This document shows, piece after piece, positions 34,046 to 42,616 of a stretch of DNA of 64,000 bases; within the stretch, counting starts at the first letter, position 1, and the number at the start of each line of letters is the position of its first letter. The stretch covers positions 3,617,001 through 3,681,000 of the forward strand of contig NZ_LT859959.1 in assembly GCF_900176205.1 (NCBI RefSeq), given 5' to 3'. The stretch comes from Bradyrhizobium sp. ORS 285 (GTDB lineage Bacteria > Pseudomonadota > Alphaproteobacteria > Rhizobiales > Xanthobacteraceae). The notes beneath the pieces are model-generated. The model had not been told where the DNA came from. It worked only from the letters and a program-made list of their open reading frames with translations, and made no database searches. A program made the translations under genes and the position numbers.

Positions 34046-34075
34046 CATGCGTGATCCCCTCGGGGATCACGCATG
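34046..34075 (+). promoter_or_regulatory. 14-bp-arm perfect palindrome before rsr
   Basis: CATGCGTGATCCCC (34046-34059) and GGGGATCACGCATG (34062-34075) are exactly complementary with TC between; in RNA this gives a 13-bp stem with a CTCG tetraloop. It lies between the Y RNA-like element and the rsr ribosome site, with no T-tract. It could mark the 3' processing end of the RNA, act as an attenuator for rsr, or be a DNA operator. Confidence 0.55.
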
Positions 34076-34131
34076 TCGGCCGCTTCAGGCCATTTCATCG
34101 ACATCAACAACCCAACGAGAGGAGGCCAACC

Positions 34132-35472
34132 ATGGTCAGGCTCAACACGTTCCTGCGCGCCTTCACCCATGAGGGTGCGCCGTCCCGCCAGCTCGCGCCG
34201 GTGCAGGCGCTGCAGCGCACGCTGATGAGCTGCCTGCTGTGGGAGGACCAGTTCTACGAGGACGGGGTCGCGATCGCCGATCGGATCAAGTCGCTCGTGG
34301 CGCAGGTCGAGCCGCGCGAGGTCGCTCAGCTCGCGGTGCGCGCGCGCGAGGAGATGAAGCTGCGGCACGCGCCGCTGCTCGTCGCCCGCGAGATGGCGCG
34401 GCTGCCCCAGCACCGCGCGCTGGTCGCCGAGACCCTTGCGCGCATCATCCAGCGGCCGGATGAGATGACCGAGCTGCTCGCGATCTACTGGGCGGATTCG
34501 CTGGGTCCGCAGCAGCAGCGCAAGCGGCAGCCGGTGTCGGCGCAGGTCAAGAAGGGGCTGGCGAAGGCGTTTGCGAAGTTCGACGCCTATCAGCTCGCGA
34601 AGTATGACCGCGAGGGGCCAGTGCGGCTGCGCGACGTCCTGTTCCTGGTGCACGCCAGGCCCAAGGACGACGCCCAGGAGGCGGTGTGGAAGCAGCTCGT
34701 CGATGGCGAGCTGCCCTCGCCCGACACCTGGGAGGTCGCGCTCTCGACTGGTGCGGACAAGCGGGAGAGCTTCGAGCGGCTGCTCGCGTCGAGGCGGCTC
34801 GGAGCGCTGGCGCTGCTGCGCAACCTGCGGCTGATGCGTCAGGCCGGGGTGGAACGCGAGACGATCGCGGCCGCGCTGGAGACGATGCGGACGGACCGCG
34901 TCCTGCCGTATCGGTTCATCACGGCGGCCCGGCACGCGCCTGATTTCGAGCCCGAGCTCGAGCAGGCGATGCTGCGCGCGATCAAGGGCTACGCGCGGCT
35001 GCGAGGCCGCACGCGGCTTCTGATCGACGTGTCCGGTTCGATGTTCGCCAAGCTGTCCGCGCAGTCGGAGATGACGCGCGCGGAGGCCGCGTGCGGGCTT
35101 GCGATCCTGGCCCGCGAGGTCTGCGACGAGGTGGAGATCTTCACGTTCAGCGACAAGGTCGTGAAGGTGCCGCCGCGGCGTGGCTTCGCGCTGCGCGACG
35201 CGATCCTCGGGTCGCAGCCGCATTCCGGGACCTATCTCGGGCGTGCGGTGGGCGAGGTCGACCGCAAGGGCGACCGCCTGATCGTCTTCACCGACGAGCA
35301 GAGCCACGATCCGGTGCCACAGCCCAAGGCGCGCGGGACCATGGTCAACGTGGCGTCGTACCAGCACGGGGTCGGATACGGACCCTGGACGCGGGTCGAC
35401 GGCTTCTCCGAGGCCGTGATCGCTTGGATCGCGGCGCAGGAGGAAACTCTGCGCGGCGCCACCCTGCACTGA
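34132..35472 (+). CDS. rsr: TROVE domain protein, Ro60 ortholog (Rsr)
   Basis: A 446-residue ring-forming RNA-binding protein. The TROVE HEAT-repeat part (about residues 1-290) is rich in basic helices (REEMKLRHAPLLVAREMAR, LGALALLRNLRLMRQAGV). The vWA-like domain begins with the MIDAS motif DVSGSM (Asp299, Ser301, Ser303). Ro proteins bind misfolded RNAs and are gated by Y RNAs; in bacteria they assist rRNA maturation and RNA decay under stress. ATG 34132 follows GAGAGGAGG, the strongest ribosome site in the region; upstream frame lies over the hairpin. A terminator closes the gene at 35516. No rtcB/rtcA genes are adjacent. Confidence 0.9.
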   Translation: MVRLNTFLRAFTHEGAPSRQLAPVQALQRTLMSCLLWEDQFYEDGVAIADRIKSLVAQVEPREVAQLAVRAREEMKLRHAPLLVAREMARLPQHRALVAETLARIIQRPDEMTELLAIYWADSLGPQQQRKRQPVSAQVKKGLAKAFAKFDAYQLAKYDREGPVRLRDVLFLVHARPKDDAQEAVWKQLVDGELPSPDTWEVALSTGADKRESFERLLASRRLGALALLRNLRLMRQAGVERETIAAALETMRTDRVLPYRFITAARHAPDFEPELEQAMLRAIKGYARLRGRTRLLIDVSGSMFAKLSAQSEMTRAEAACGLAILAREVCDEVEIFTFSDKVVKVPPRRGFALRDAILGSQPHSGTYLGRAVGEVDRKGDRLIVFTDEQSHDPVPQPKARGTMVNVASYQHGVGYGPWTRVDGFSEAVIAWIAAQEETLRGATLH

Positions 35473-35480
35473 GAACGAAT

Positions 35481-35516
35481 GGCCCGGACGCGTCGAAGAC
35501 GCGCCCGGGCCTTTTT
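35481..35516 (+). terminator. Intrinsic terminator of rsr
   Basis: GGCCCGG (35481-35487) pairs with CCGGGCC, and inside it CGCGTC pairs with GACGCG; five T follow (35512-35516). Placed 8 bp after the rsr stop, it should end the RNA/rsr transcript. Confidence 0.85.
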
Positions 35517-35545
35517 GCGTTTGAAGTCGGCTCAACCATTCAAGA

Positions 35546-35851
35546 TCAGTGCGTGCTGACGCGTCGCGCTCCGGCCTCCTTCAGGATGCTCTCAAGCTCG
35601 CTCGGCGGCTCACCGCGGCATTCCACCGACACCTCGATCTCGCCTTCGAGCTCAGGCGCGCCCTGCTTGTCGACGCCGGGATGGCCGCTCTCGACATCGG
35701 CCCCGGCGGCTTCCGAGCCGGCGCTGTTGGCCACGCCCGGCGCCTGCACGGAGACGTCGGTGCGGTCAATTCCGTGATCCTGAACCAGGTGCTCGACGGC
35801 AAGCTCGGCCTCGCGGCGTGTGGCGAAGTGACCGATGATCGTGCGTTCCAT
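35546..35851 (-). CDS. Small general-stress-like protein
   Basis: A 101-residue acidic protein. The N-terminal stretch MERTIIGHFATRREAELAVEHL recalls the beta-alpha start of YflT/general stress protein 17M domains. The middle is low-complexity and the C-terminus (EGEIEVSVECRG, then ELESILKEAGARRV) adds another beta-alpha unit. ATG 35851 has GGAG in front; the upstream open frame is rejected. It is convergent with rsr. A stress role is inferred from domain resemblance only. Confidence 0.72.
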   Translation of the reverse strand: MERTIIGHFATRREAELAVEHLVQDHGIDRTDVSVQAPGVANSAGSEAAGADVESGHPGVDKQGAPELEGEIEVSVECRGEPPSELESILKEAGARRVSTH

Positions 35852-36219
35852 GCGTCTCTCCTGGTGTGCTGCCCGGCCCGGCCGGTCCTGTCCAGGTTCG
35901 AACGCAGGCGCAGCGAGAGCCGTTCCACCTCCGTGGACGTACGCAGCGGGGCCTCGGACCGCCCACTGCGGCAGCAATCCACATCTGGCGCTGGGCGGCA
36001 CGATTCTGTTCTCGGCTGTCGGGAGCCCTGAACCCTCTTGGCCTGGGAGGCCCGTCCCCCCCGGCTTCCTGGGCGTCCTCTGGACCCGAGCGCGCCAGGA
36101 TTTCCGGGCCGCAACACCCTAAAACACCTCTAAACCGCCCCTTCTGGACGTCGCCCTTGACGAACCAGTCATAAACCGGACAAAGATTGCGCCAAAATGT
36201 CGCGGCGGAGGGTGATCCC
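35852..36219. other. Gene-free stretch between divergent small genes
   Basis: A 368-bp divergent gap between the stress-like gene and a membrane protein gene. I see a TTGACG (36157-36162) without a matching -10 at the right distance. No credible reading frame, repeat or terminator was found. It probably holds the two promoters, possibly recognised by a stress sigma factor. Confidence 0.35.
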
Positions 36220-36630
36220 ATGAGATACGTCGACGGCGCGGTGATGTTCCTCAGCCTGTGGCTGCTGGCCTCCATGGTCCTGGACGCGGTGACGCCGCCC
36301 GAGCTGAATTTCTACATGATCGGCCCGATCATCGCGCCCGCCGCGATCATCACCGGATTCCTGTACTGGCTCCGCATCCCCTCCCGCGATTTCGTCCTGG
36401 TATCCGCAGCCATCTGGATGGTCTGTGAGATGATGCTGGAGATGATCACGCCCAAGCCGCTCTCGCCGCTGCTCGCGGTGGCAGCCGTGGCGCCGCTGCT
36501 GGTGGCCGGAATCCTGCTGCACCTCCAGCACTGGCGGCGGCCCAACGGTCGGGCGGGGGCGACCGATACAGCCTCCGTTGCGAACCTGCCGGCCTCCTCC
36601 AACGCCATGCCGAGCCGCCGTCCGTTCTGA
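36220..36630 (+). CDS. Small four-helix membrane protein of unknown function
   Basis: A 136-residue protein with four predicted helices (about residues 5-24, 33-51, 58-76 and 84-101). The C-terminal tail is polar and probably disordered. ATG 36220 ([14 protein letters not shown]) follows GGAGGG with a seven-base spacer, which decides against the upstream start. No family was recognised. It is divergent from the stress-like gene and upstream of the orphan nuoB. Confidence 0.65.
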   Translation: MRYVDGAVMFLSLWLLASMVLDAVTPPELNFYMIGPIIAPAAIITGFLYWLRIPSRDFVLVSAAIWMVCEMMLEMITPKPLSPLLAVAAVAPLLVAGILLHLQHWRRPNGRAGATDTASVANLPASSNAMPSRRPF

Positions 36631-36773
36631 TCCGGGCCGGCGCCCCAAACAGGCGACCGCAGCCTGATCGCTGCCGATTAGGAACAGCAGCCCCTCCATT
36701 CCATTGTCGCACCGCGTTCGCAGGGAGGCCCTGCCGGACGCGCGTCGGACGACATCTGAGTGTGAAGGCAGCG

Positions 36774-37346
36774 ATGGCGAGCGGACCGTTTCAAGATCCT
36801 CCCCCCGCAGGTCGGCTCCTGCGTCCCGGCGTGGACAAGCCGGACAATTCCACCGACGCCTATTTCATCCGCGTCCGCGATGATCTCGCGGACAAGGGCT
36901 TCTTCACGGCGAGCGCCGAGGAGCTGATCACCTGGGCGCGCGCCGGCTCGCTGATGTGGATGACCTTCGGGCTCGCCTGCTGCGCGGTCGAGATGATGCA
37001 GATGTCGATGCCGCGCTGGGATGCCGAGCGGTTCGGCTTCGCGCCGCGCGCCTCGCCGCGGCAATCCGACGTCATCATCGTCGCCGGCACGCTCACCAAC
37101 AAGATGGCGCCGGCGTTCCGCAAGATCTACGACCAGATGCCGGAGCCGCGCTACGTCATCTCGATGGGCTCCTGCGCCAATGGCGGCGGCTATTATCACT
37201 ACGCCTATTCCGTCGTCCGCGGCTGCGACCGCATCGTGCCGGTCGATGTCTACGTGCCCGGATGCCCGCCGACGGCGGAGGCCCTGCTCTACGGCGTGAT
37301 GCTGCTGCAACAGAAGATCCGGCGCACCGGCACGATCGAGCGGTGA
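36774..37346 (+). CDS. nuoB: NADH-quinone oxidoreductase subunit B paralog (orphan)
   Basis: A 190-residue complex I core subunit holding cluster N2. All four [4Fe-4S] ligands are present: the Cys pair in LACCAVEMM, the Cys in [12 protein letters not shown] and the Cys in [14 protein letters not shown]. Length is normal. Unlike normal nuoB it has no other nuo gene on either side. It is likely an extra copy beside a full nuo cluster elsewhere, or a homologous electron-transfer subunit. ATG 36774 (MASGPFQD) has AAGG upstream; GTG 36762 is an alternative start. Confidence 0.88.
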   Translation: MASGPFQDPPPAGRLLRPGVDKPDNSTDAYFIRVRDDLADKGFFTASAEELITWARAGSLMWMTFGLACCAVEMMQMSMPRWDAERFGFAPRASPRQSDVIIVAGTLTNKMAPAFRKIYDQMPEPRYVISMGSCANGGGYYHYAYSVVRGCDRIVPVDVYVPGCPPTAEALLYGVMLLQQKIRRTGTIER

Positions 37347-37367
37347 ACGGCACCGCGACCACCCGGA

Positions 37368-38285
37368 TCACCCAGCCGCCAGGGCATACGAGATCAGCGC
37401 CGCCACCGATCCATCATGGTCGAAGCCCAGCGCCGTCGCGGCCCGCGCATCCAGCGCGGGATAGCGCCCGAACACCGCCTCGATGCGCTCATCGGGCGCG
37501 TAGCTGACCAGCCGCGCCCGCCCAGCGCCGAACAGCTGCGCAAGGCCTTCCGCCACCTCGGCGATGGAGAGATGCAGCGCCGGCAGCTGCAGCGGTCCGC
37601 AGATCTCGGCTGCCCCCGCCAGCACCAGATGGTCGACCACCGCCTTCTGCGACAGCCACCAGCAGGTCGCCACCGCGGAAACCGGACAGACATAGGGCTC
37701 GCCCGCGGCCAGCGCGTGCAGCAGCTCGCTCATGAAGGCCGAGCCGAAGCCGCTCACCGGGCGCGGCCGCGCCACGATCCCTGGCAGCCGCAGCGAGACG
37801 CCCGAGAGCTTGCCGCGCCGGGTGTGATCGGCGAGCGCGATCTCCACCATCCGCTTGTGGGCGCCGTAGGTCGTGGTCGGCCGCGGCTCGGTGCGCGCGC
37901 TCACGACCGGCTCCGTAAACGTGCCATACACGGCGATGCTGCTGGCATGGACGACGCGTGGGCGATGCCGTGCTTGCGCAAGCCATTGCAGCAGGTCGAG
38001 CGAGGCGTCGAGATTGACGCGACGCCCGAGCCCCGGATCTGCCTCGGCCCGCGCGCCCGGGACGCTGGCGAGATGAAACACCAGAGCGAAGGCGGGCTCG
38101 CCGAGTCGGGCCAGCATGGCCGCATCGAGCGTGCCGCTGATCCAGCGCAGACGAGGATCGGACAAACCCAATGGCGTCTCCGCGAGATCAATCGCGACGA
38201 TCTCGGCGATTGTCGCGTCTATCAACAACCGGCGCAGCAAGGCTGAGCCGATGAAGCCCGCGGCGCCGGTGACCAGGATGCGCAT
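37368..38285 (-). CDS. NAD-dependent epimerase/dehydratase family (extended SDR)
   Basis: A 305-residue extended short-chain dehydrogenase: N-terminal GAAGFIGSALLRRL (GxxGxxG nucleotide-binding motif), VVHASSIAVYG and catalytic YGAHK (Tyr-x-x-x-Lys). It resembles the DenD-like (D-erythronate dehydrogenase) group, which oxidises short hydroxy acids. It is the last gene of the eight-gene catabolic operon; the start lies 4 bp after the preceding stop. A role in the last oxidation or in a side-chain step is inferred. Confidence 0.85.
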   Translation of the reverse strand: MRILVTGAAGFIGSALLRRLLIDATIAEIVAIDLAETPLGLSDPRLRWISGTLDAAMLARLGEPAFALVFHLASVPGARAEADPGLGRRVNLDASLDLLQWLAQARHRPRVVHASSIAVYGTFTEPVVSARTEPRPTTTYGAHKRMVEIALADHTRRGKLSGVSLRLPGIVARPRPVSGFGSAFMSELLHALAAGEPYVCPVSAVATCWWLSQKAVVDHLVLAGAAEICGPLQLPALHLSIAEVAEGLAQLFGAGRARLVSYAPDERIEAVFGRYPALDARAATALGFDHDGSVAALISYALAAG

Positions 38286-38289
38286 CGCT

Positions 38290-39285
38290 TTACCCCGTCG
38301 CGCCGGCGGCGCGCACGACCTGCTGATGGATGCGGCCGAACGGCCCGGCGCGGCCGTCGGCGAAGCGGGCTTCGATGGTGACATGCTCACCGAAGCTCAG
38401 GAACGCTGTCCTCGCCTCGCCCCGCTCGATCATCTCGATCGCCCGGACCTCCGCGAGGCAGCTCGATCCGGCCTTGCGATCGGCGTTCGAGACCGTGCCC
38501 GAGCCGATGATCGTGCCCGCGCTCAAGCGGCGCGTCCGTGCGGCATGCGCGATCAGCTGCGGAAACGAGAACGCCATCTCGCCGCCCGATGCCGCGCCGA
38601 TCCGCTCGCCGTTACGCTCGACATGCAGGGCCATGTCCACGCGGCCGCCGTGCCAGGCGGCGCCGATCTCGTCAGGCGTCACCGCGATCGGCGCGAAGCT
38701 CGTGGATGGCTTCGCCTGCAGGAAGCCGAAGCCGGTGCGCACCTCGCGCGCGCCGACCGCGCGCAGGCTCCAATCGTTGATCTGCACCAGCAGCCGGATG
38801 CACTGCGCAGCCTGCTCGGCCGACGATCCCATCGGGACCTCATCGACGATCACGCCGAACTCGCCCTCGCAATCGATGCCGTCGGCTTCGGACATGAACG
38901 GGACGTCGACCTGTGGGCCGAGAAAGTCGTCGCTCGCGCCCTGGTACATGACCGGAATGGTCTCGAAGTCCGGGATCGGCGGCTTGTTGAAGGCGATATC
39001 CATCAGCCGCCCATGATTCAGAAACGCCGAGCCGTCCAGCCATTGCGGCGCGCGCGGCAGCGGCGCGGCACAGCGCGCGGGATCGAACGCGAAGACGTCC
39101 GATGCTGCGCCCGTCTCGAGCCGGCCGGCGAGATCGCGCAGCGGCCCCTCGACCTCGCGCCAGCGCCGCAGCGCGCTCGCGAGATCCGGCACGATGGCGG
39201 CTGCGCTGACGGCGCGCGCCTGATCGCTGGAGACGATGACGAGGCGGCCGTCGAGGCTGCCGTTCTGATAGGTCGCGAGCTTCAT
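38290..39285 (-). CDS. Fumarylacetoacetate hydrolase family protein
   Basis: A 331-residue FAH-fold metal-dependent hydrolase. Acidic metal-ligand stretches are visible in DCEGEFGVIVDEV and SFPQLIAHAAR, with IIGSGTVSNADR near the C-terminus. The sequence is closer to fumarylacetoacetase/fumarylpyruvate hydrolases than to decarboxylases. The ATG overlaps the cupin stop (ATGA), so it is coupled. It probably hydrolyses the open-chain product of ring cleavage in this operon. Confidence 0.87.
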   Translation of the reverse strand: MKLATYQNGSLDGRLVIVSSDQARAVSAAAIVPDLASALRRWREVEGPLRDLAGRLETGAASDVFAFDPARCAAPLPRAPQWLDGSAFLNHGRLMDIAFNKPPIPDFETIPVMYQGASDDFLGPQVDVPFMSEADGIDCEGEFGVIVDEVPMGSSAEQAAQCIRLLVQINDWSLRAVGAREVRTGFGFLQAKPSTSFAPIAVTPDEIGAAWHGGRVDMALHVERNGERIGAASGGEMAFSFPQLIAHAARTRRLSAGTIIGSGTVSNADRKAGSSCLAEVRAIEMIERGEARTAFLSFGEHVTIEARFADGRAGPFGRIHQQVVRAAGATG

Positions 39286-39860
39286 CGGTCGGCCTTGCCA
39301 GGATTGGCGTCGGGACCGAACTCACCGTCGACCAGGATGAACAGCATCCGGCAGGTCTTACCGCTGCGATTGGCCCACGCATGGTTGGTGCCGCGCTGGA
39401 TCACCACGTCGCCGGCTTTTAGGTCCGCCGTGCCCTTGTCGAGCACCAGCGTGATCTCGCCGGAGATGACGATGCCGTAGTCGATCGTCTCAGTGCGATG
39501 CATCAACGGATGCGGCGATTCCTTCGTCACCGTCGAGGCGTGGGGATCACCGATCTGGCCGAAAGCAGCCTGCATGCGCTCGGCGCCGTGGCGCAGGAAG
39601 TCCTCGGTGTCCGGCGGGATATCGACGAAGCGGATGCGGCTGCCATGTGCCGGCGGCGGCAGCCGTAGCGGCCCGATGGTCGGATCTGGGCCGTTGTCGA
39701 TCGGCGCGGGCGTCGCCTGCGTGCTCCACACCTCGTGGAAGAAGGTGCGGGGGATCGCCGCGAGCTCGGTCACGGTCGGCAACGCGCCGTCGGACGAGAT
39801 CACGGCGGCGCCTTCGGCGTCATGTCCGGTGACGACGCGGCGGATCTGGGGAAGGGTCAT
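39282..39860 (-). CDS. Cupin domain protein
   Basis: A 192-residue single-cupin protein. The cupin metal motif is visible as HRTETIDYGIVISGE, then DLKAGDVVIQRGTNHAW, giving the two conserved segments with His, Glu and His ligands. The N-terminal 90 residues are a cap typical of cupins near aromatic and organic acid pathways. ATG 39860 has AGGAGA upstream. It lies 16 bp behind the MFS gene and overlaps the FAH gene by 4 bases. An isomerase or dioxygenase role is possible. Confidence 0.85.
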   Translation of the reverse strand: MTLPQIRRVVTGHDAEGAAVISSDGALPTVTELAAIPRTFFHEVWSTQATPAPIDNGPDPTIGPLRLPPPAHGSRIRFVDIPPDTEDFLRHGAERMQAAFGQIGDPHASTVTKESPHPLMHRTETIDYGIVISGEITLVLDKGTADLKAGDVVIQRGTNHAWANRSGKTCRMLFILVDGEFGPDANPGKADR

Positions 39861-39876
39861 GCAACTGGTCTCCTGG

Positions 39877-41040
39877 TCAGGCGATTTCGAGAGAGGTGGC
39901 GGAGGCGGTCTCACGCGCGGCGAACACGCGCGAGAACATCACGACGGCGACCGACGAGATCACGACGGCGCCGAGCCCGAGCGCGGGATAGCCGAACAGT
40001 TGCACCAAGGTGCCGCCGAGAATGGGACCGATCGCCGCGCCGATCATCAGCATCGCCGGCGTGCCGGCGAGCGCGCGCGCCGTCGGGTCGAGCCGCGACA
40101 ACAGGCCGAAGGCGAACGTGTGTGTGAAGATCATCACCGCCGCAAACACCGCGGTCGGGACGGCATAGGCGAGCAGGCCCGAGCCGAAGGTGATCGTCAC
40201 CGCGATCAGCGCCTGGCAGACCGGCCCGGCCAGCAGCACGTGGCGCGCCGGCAGCCGTGTCTCCAGAAGCGCGGCCAACGGCGCCGGCAGCAGGTTGACG
40301 AAGCCGAGCGCGATCAGCACGCCGGTGACCGTCTCCGCGCCGAAGCCGTGATCGATGCCGATGCGCTCGATGAAGCTGAACAGCATCGCCTGCGTCAGCG
40401 CCATCGCGCTGATGCCCGCGATGCCCAACCACACCGCGCGCGGCAGATGGCTGACCTCGGCGATGAGATCCTCCTCGCTGCGCACGACGCCCTTGGGAAA
40501 CGATATCGCTGACGCCAGCGCCGCGATCGCCATGACGCCTGCGAACACGATGAACAGCGCCGGCCCGCCGAAGCTCTCGACGAGATTGGGTGTCAGGCCG
40601 AGGAACAGGATTGCGAACACCCCGAGCGCCATCCCGACGATCGCGAACAGCCGGTGCGGGTTGGCGCTGCGTGCGATGGTGCCATGGGTGAAGCTCAGGC
40701 CGCAGGCCGCCGTCGCGCCCGCCAGCGCATGCAGCAGCGCGAGCAGCGGAAATTCCGACGTTCGGCTCGCGGCCACGAACACCAGCGCGGCCGCCGCGTA
40801 TCCCGCGGCGGCTGTCAGCCGGGCGTTCAGGCGGTTGAGCCGCGGCGCAAAGAACAAGCTGCTGAGCACGGCGCCGAGCAGGAACAGAGTGGCCAGCAAT
40901 CCGGCCTGCTGCGGGCTGAATTTGTAGCGTGCGATCAGCGTGCCCACCCACACCGGCAGCGCCACGAGGTCAACCATCCCGGCGCAATGCGCGACCATCA
41001 GGGCGATGCGCCCGCGCCAGGTTTCCGTCGTCACCGTCAT
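39877..41040 (-). CDS. Major facilitator superfamily transporter
   Basis: A 387-residue inner-membrane transporter with about 12 helices. The N-terminal half shows MVDLVALPVWVGTLIARY and a short basic loop between helices 2 and 3 (FAPRLNRLNARL). ATG 41040 has GGGGAGGAAAC upstream. Position in the operon suggests uptake or efflux of the aromatic substrate or an intermediate. Confidence 0.87.
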   Translation of the reverse strand: MTVTTETWRGRIALMVAHCAGMVDLVALPVWVGTLIARYKFSPQQAGLLATLFLLGAVLSSLFFAPRLNRLNARLTAAAGYAAAALVFVAASRTSEFPLLALLHALAGATAACGLSFTHGTIARSANPHRLFAIVGMALGVFAILFLGLTPNLVESFGGPALFIVFAGVMAIAALASAISFPKGVVRSEEDLIAEVSHLPRAVWLGIAGISAMALTQAMLFSFIERIGIDHGFGAETVTGVLIALGFVNLLPAPLAALLETRLPARHVLLAGPVCQALIAVTITFGSGLLAYAVPTAVFAAVMIFTHTFAFGLLSRLDPTARALAGTPAMLMIGAAIGPILGGTLVQLFGYPALGLGAVVISSVAVVMFSRVFAARETASATSLEIA

Positions 41041-41078
41041 TGTTTCCTCCCCTTGATATTTGTTTTGTTTGTTGCGGC

Positions 41079-42209
41079 TCAGATCGGCTGCGTCAGCCCG
41101 ATGGTCGACTCCCGCATGATCCTTGCGTGCTCGGCCTTGTCGCCGTTCTCCATCTCGATGCGGCAGAGTTGCGCGGAGTTCTCGATCACCATCCGGCAGC
41201 GCTCCCAGCGCCGCGCATGGAAGCGGTCGAACGCCTCCTGCAACGTCTCGGCACGCGCGAGCTCCTCGGCGAGCACGATGCCGCTCTCGATGCCGATGCC
41301 CGCTCCGGAGGCGAGATGCGGCGTGGTCGCGGCCACGGTGTCGCCGATCAGGATGACGCGCCCGCGATTCCAGGGCGCCGGCACCAGCAGGTTCGAAAGC
41401 GGGCGGTAGTCGATCGCGGCCTCCGCGCTGAACAGATGCGGCCGCAAGCCGGTCAGAACGGGATCACTGAACGGCGCCAGCAAGTCCGCGACCATCTGCG
41501 GCCAGGCCGCGCGCTCGATCTGCTGCTTGTCCGGCCGCGCCTCGGTGACGAACATGTACATCAGGCTCGGCGACACCGGGTTGACTCCGGCCTTGACCGC
41601 TCCGCCCAGCCACATCCGTGGGCGCACGATCTCGTCCGGCCGCGGCAGCACCGCACGCCACACCACCTGCCCGATATATTGCGGCGGCTTGACCTCGGGA
41701 AACAGCCGCGCCCGTGTCTTCGAATGCACGCCGTCGGCGACGACGACGAGATCGTAGCGCCCGGTCGTGCCGTCGGTGAAGGCGACCTCCACGTCATCGT
41801 CGTGCTGCGCGATGTCAGTGTAGCTGCAGCCGACCCGGACGCTGACGCCGGCCGCGCGCGTCTCATCGGCGAGGATGCGGCCGAGCTCGGGGCGCATGAT
41901 GCCGCCGCCGCCGGGCACGTCCGATCCCACCGGCTTCGGCGTCGGAATCTCGCCGATGCGATGACCTGCCGGTGTGAACAGCTCGACGCCATCAGACAGA
42001 TAGCCGCGTCGTTTGAATTCGCCGAGCACGCCGATCTGGTCGAGCGCCCGCAAGGTCGGCCCACTGACGGTGATGCCGGCGCCCTCCGGCCGCCAGCTCG
42101 CATCGAGCTCGACCAGATCGACTGCGATGCCGGCCCTGCGCATCTGGATCGCCGCGGCCATGCCGGAAAATCCGCCGCCGATCGTCAGCACCCTGCTCAC
42201 CACTGCCAT
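41079..42209 (-). CDS. FAD-dependent aromatic-type monooxygenase (PHBH fold)
   Basis: A 376-residue flavoprotein hydroxylase. The dinucleotide-binding motif is TIGGGFSGMAAAIQMRRAG (residues 9-27), the middle DG motif is VVVADGVHSKTR, and the second FAD motif is RVILIGDTVAATTPHLASGAG. All three PHBH fingerprints are intact. It probably hydroxylates an aromatic or pyridine ring ahead of the extradiol dioxygenase. A strong AGGAGGG site precedes ATG 42209. Confidence 0.9.
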   Translation of the reverse strand: MAVVSRVLTIGGGFSGMAAAIQMRRAGIAVDLVELDASWRPEGAGITVSGPTLRALDQIGVLGEFKRRGYLSDGVELFTPAGHRIGEIPTPKPVGSDVPGGGGIMRPELGRILADETRAAGVSVRVGCSYTDIAQHDDDVEVAFTDGTTGRYDLVVVADGVHSKTRARLFPEVKPPQYIGQVVWRAVLPRPDEIVRPRMWLGGAVKAGVNPVSPSLMYMFVTEARPDKQQIERAAWPQMVADLLAPFSDPVLTGLRPHLFSAEAAIDYRPLSNLLVPAPWNRGRVILIGDTVAATTPHLASGAGIGIESGIVLAEELARAETLQEAFDRFHARRWERCRMVIENSAQLCRIEMENGDKAEHARIMRESTIGLTQPI

Positions 42210-42250
42210 GGTGCCCTCCTCCCTCTACTGTCCCAACCCTTGCGGGCTTG

Positions 42251-42616
42251 TTATGACTTCACGAACAGCCCGCCGTCGGCATCGACGACGAGCTCGATCC
42301 CACCTAGCCGCTCACCGCGGCACGGCCCCTGCACGCACAGCCCGCTGTCGGGCATGAACTCGGCGCCATGCGCGTGACAGACGATGCGCGTGCCCGCCGC
42401 GTTGAGATACGCATCCCTGCGCCAAGCCATGGGGGCACCATCGACATGCGGACAGGCATTGCGCCAAGCATAGAGCTGTCCCTGCCAGCGCACGACGAAC
42501 AGGCTGTCCTGCCCCTCATCGTCAGGATCGAAACCGCGTGATTGCCCCTCGCCGATCTCGCCCGCGCGGCACAGACGGATCCAGCCTGGGCGCGCGCCCT
42601 CACGCGTAGTCGCCAT
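42251..42616 (-). CDS. Rieske [2Fe-2S] protein
   Basis: A 121-residue stand-alone Rieske protein. Ligands are CPHVDG (Cys-x-His) and CHAHGAEF (Cys-x-x-His), followed by a CVQGPC pair near the tail. Its start overlaps the end of the extradiol dioxygenase gene by 17 bp. No ring-hydroxylating oxygenase alpha subunit is in the operon, so it may instead feed electrons to another partner, for example to keep the extradiol iron reduced. That role is inferred. Confidence 0.88.
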   Translation of the reverse strand: MATTREGARPGWIRLCRAGEIGEGQSRGFDPDDEGQDSLFVVRWQGQLYAWRNACPHVDGAPMAWRRDAYLNAAGTRIVCHAHGAEFMPDSGLCVQGPCRGERLGGIELVVDADGGLFVKS

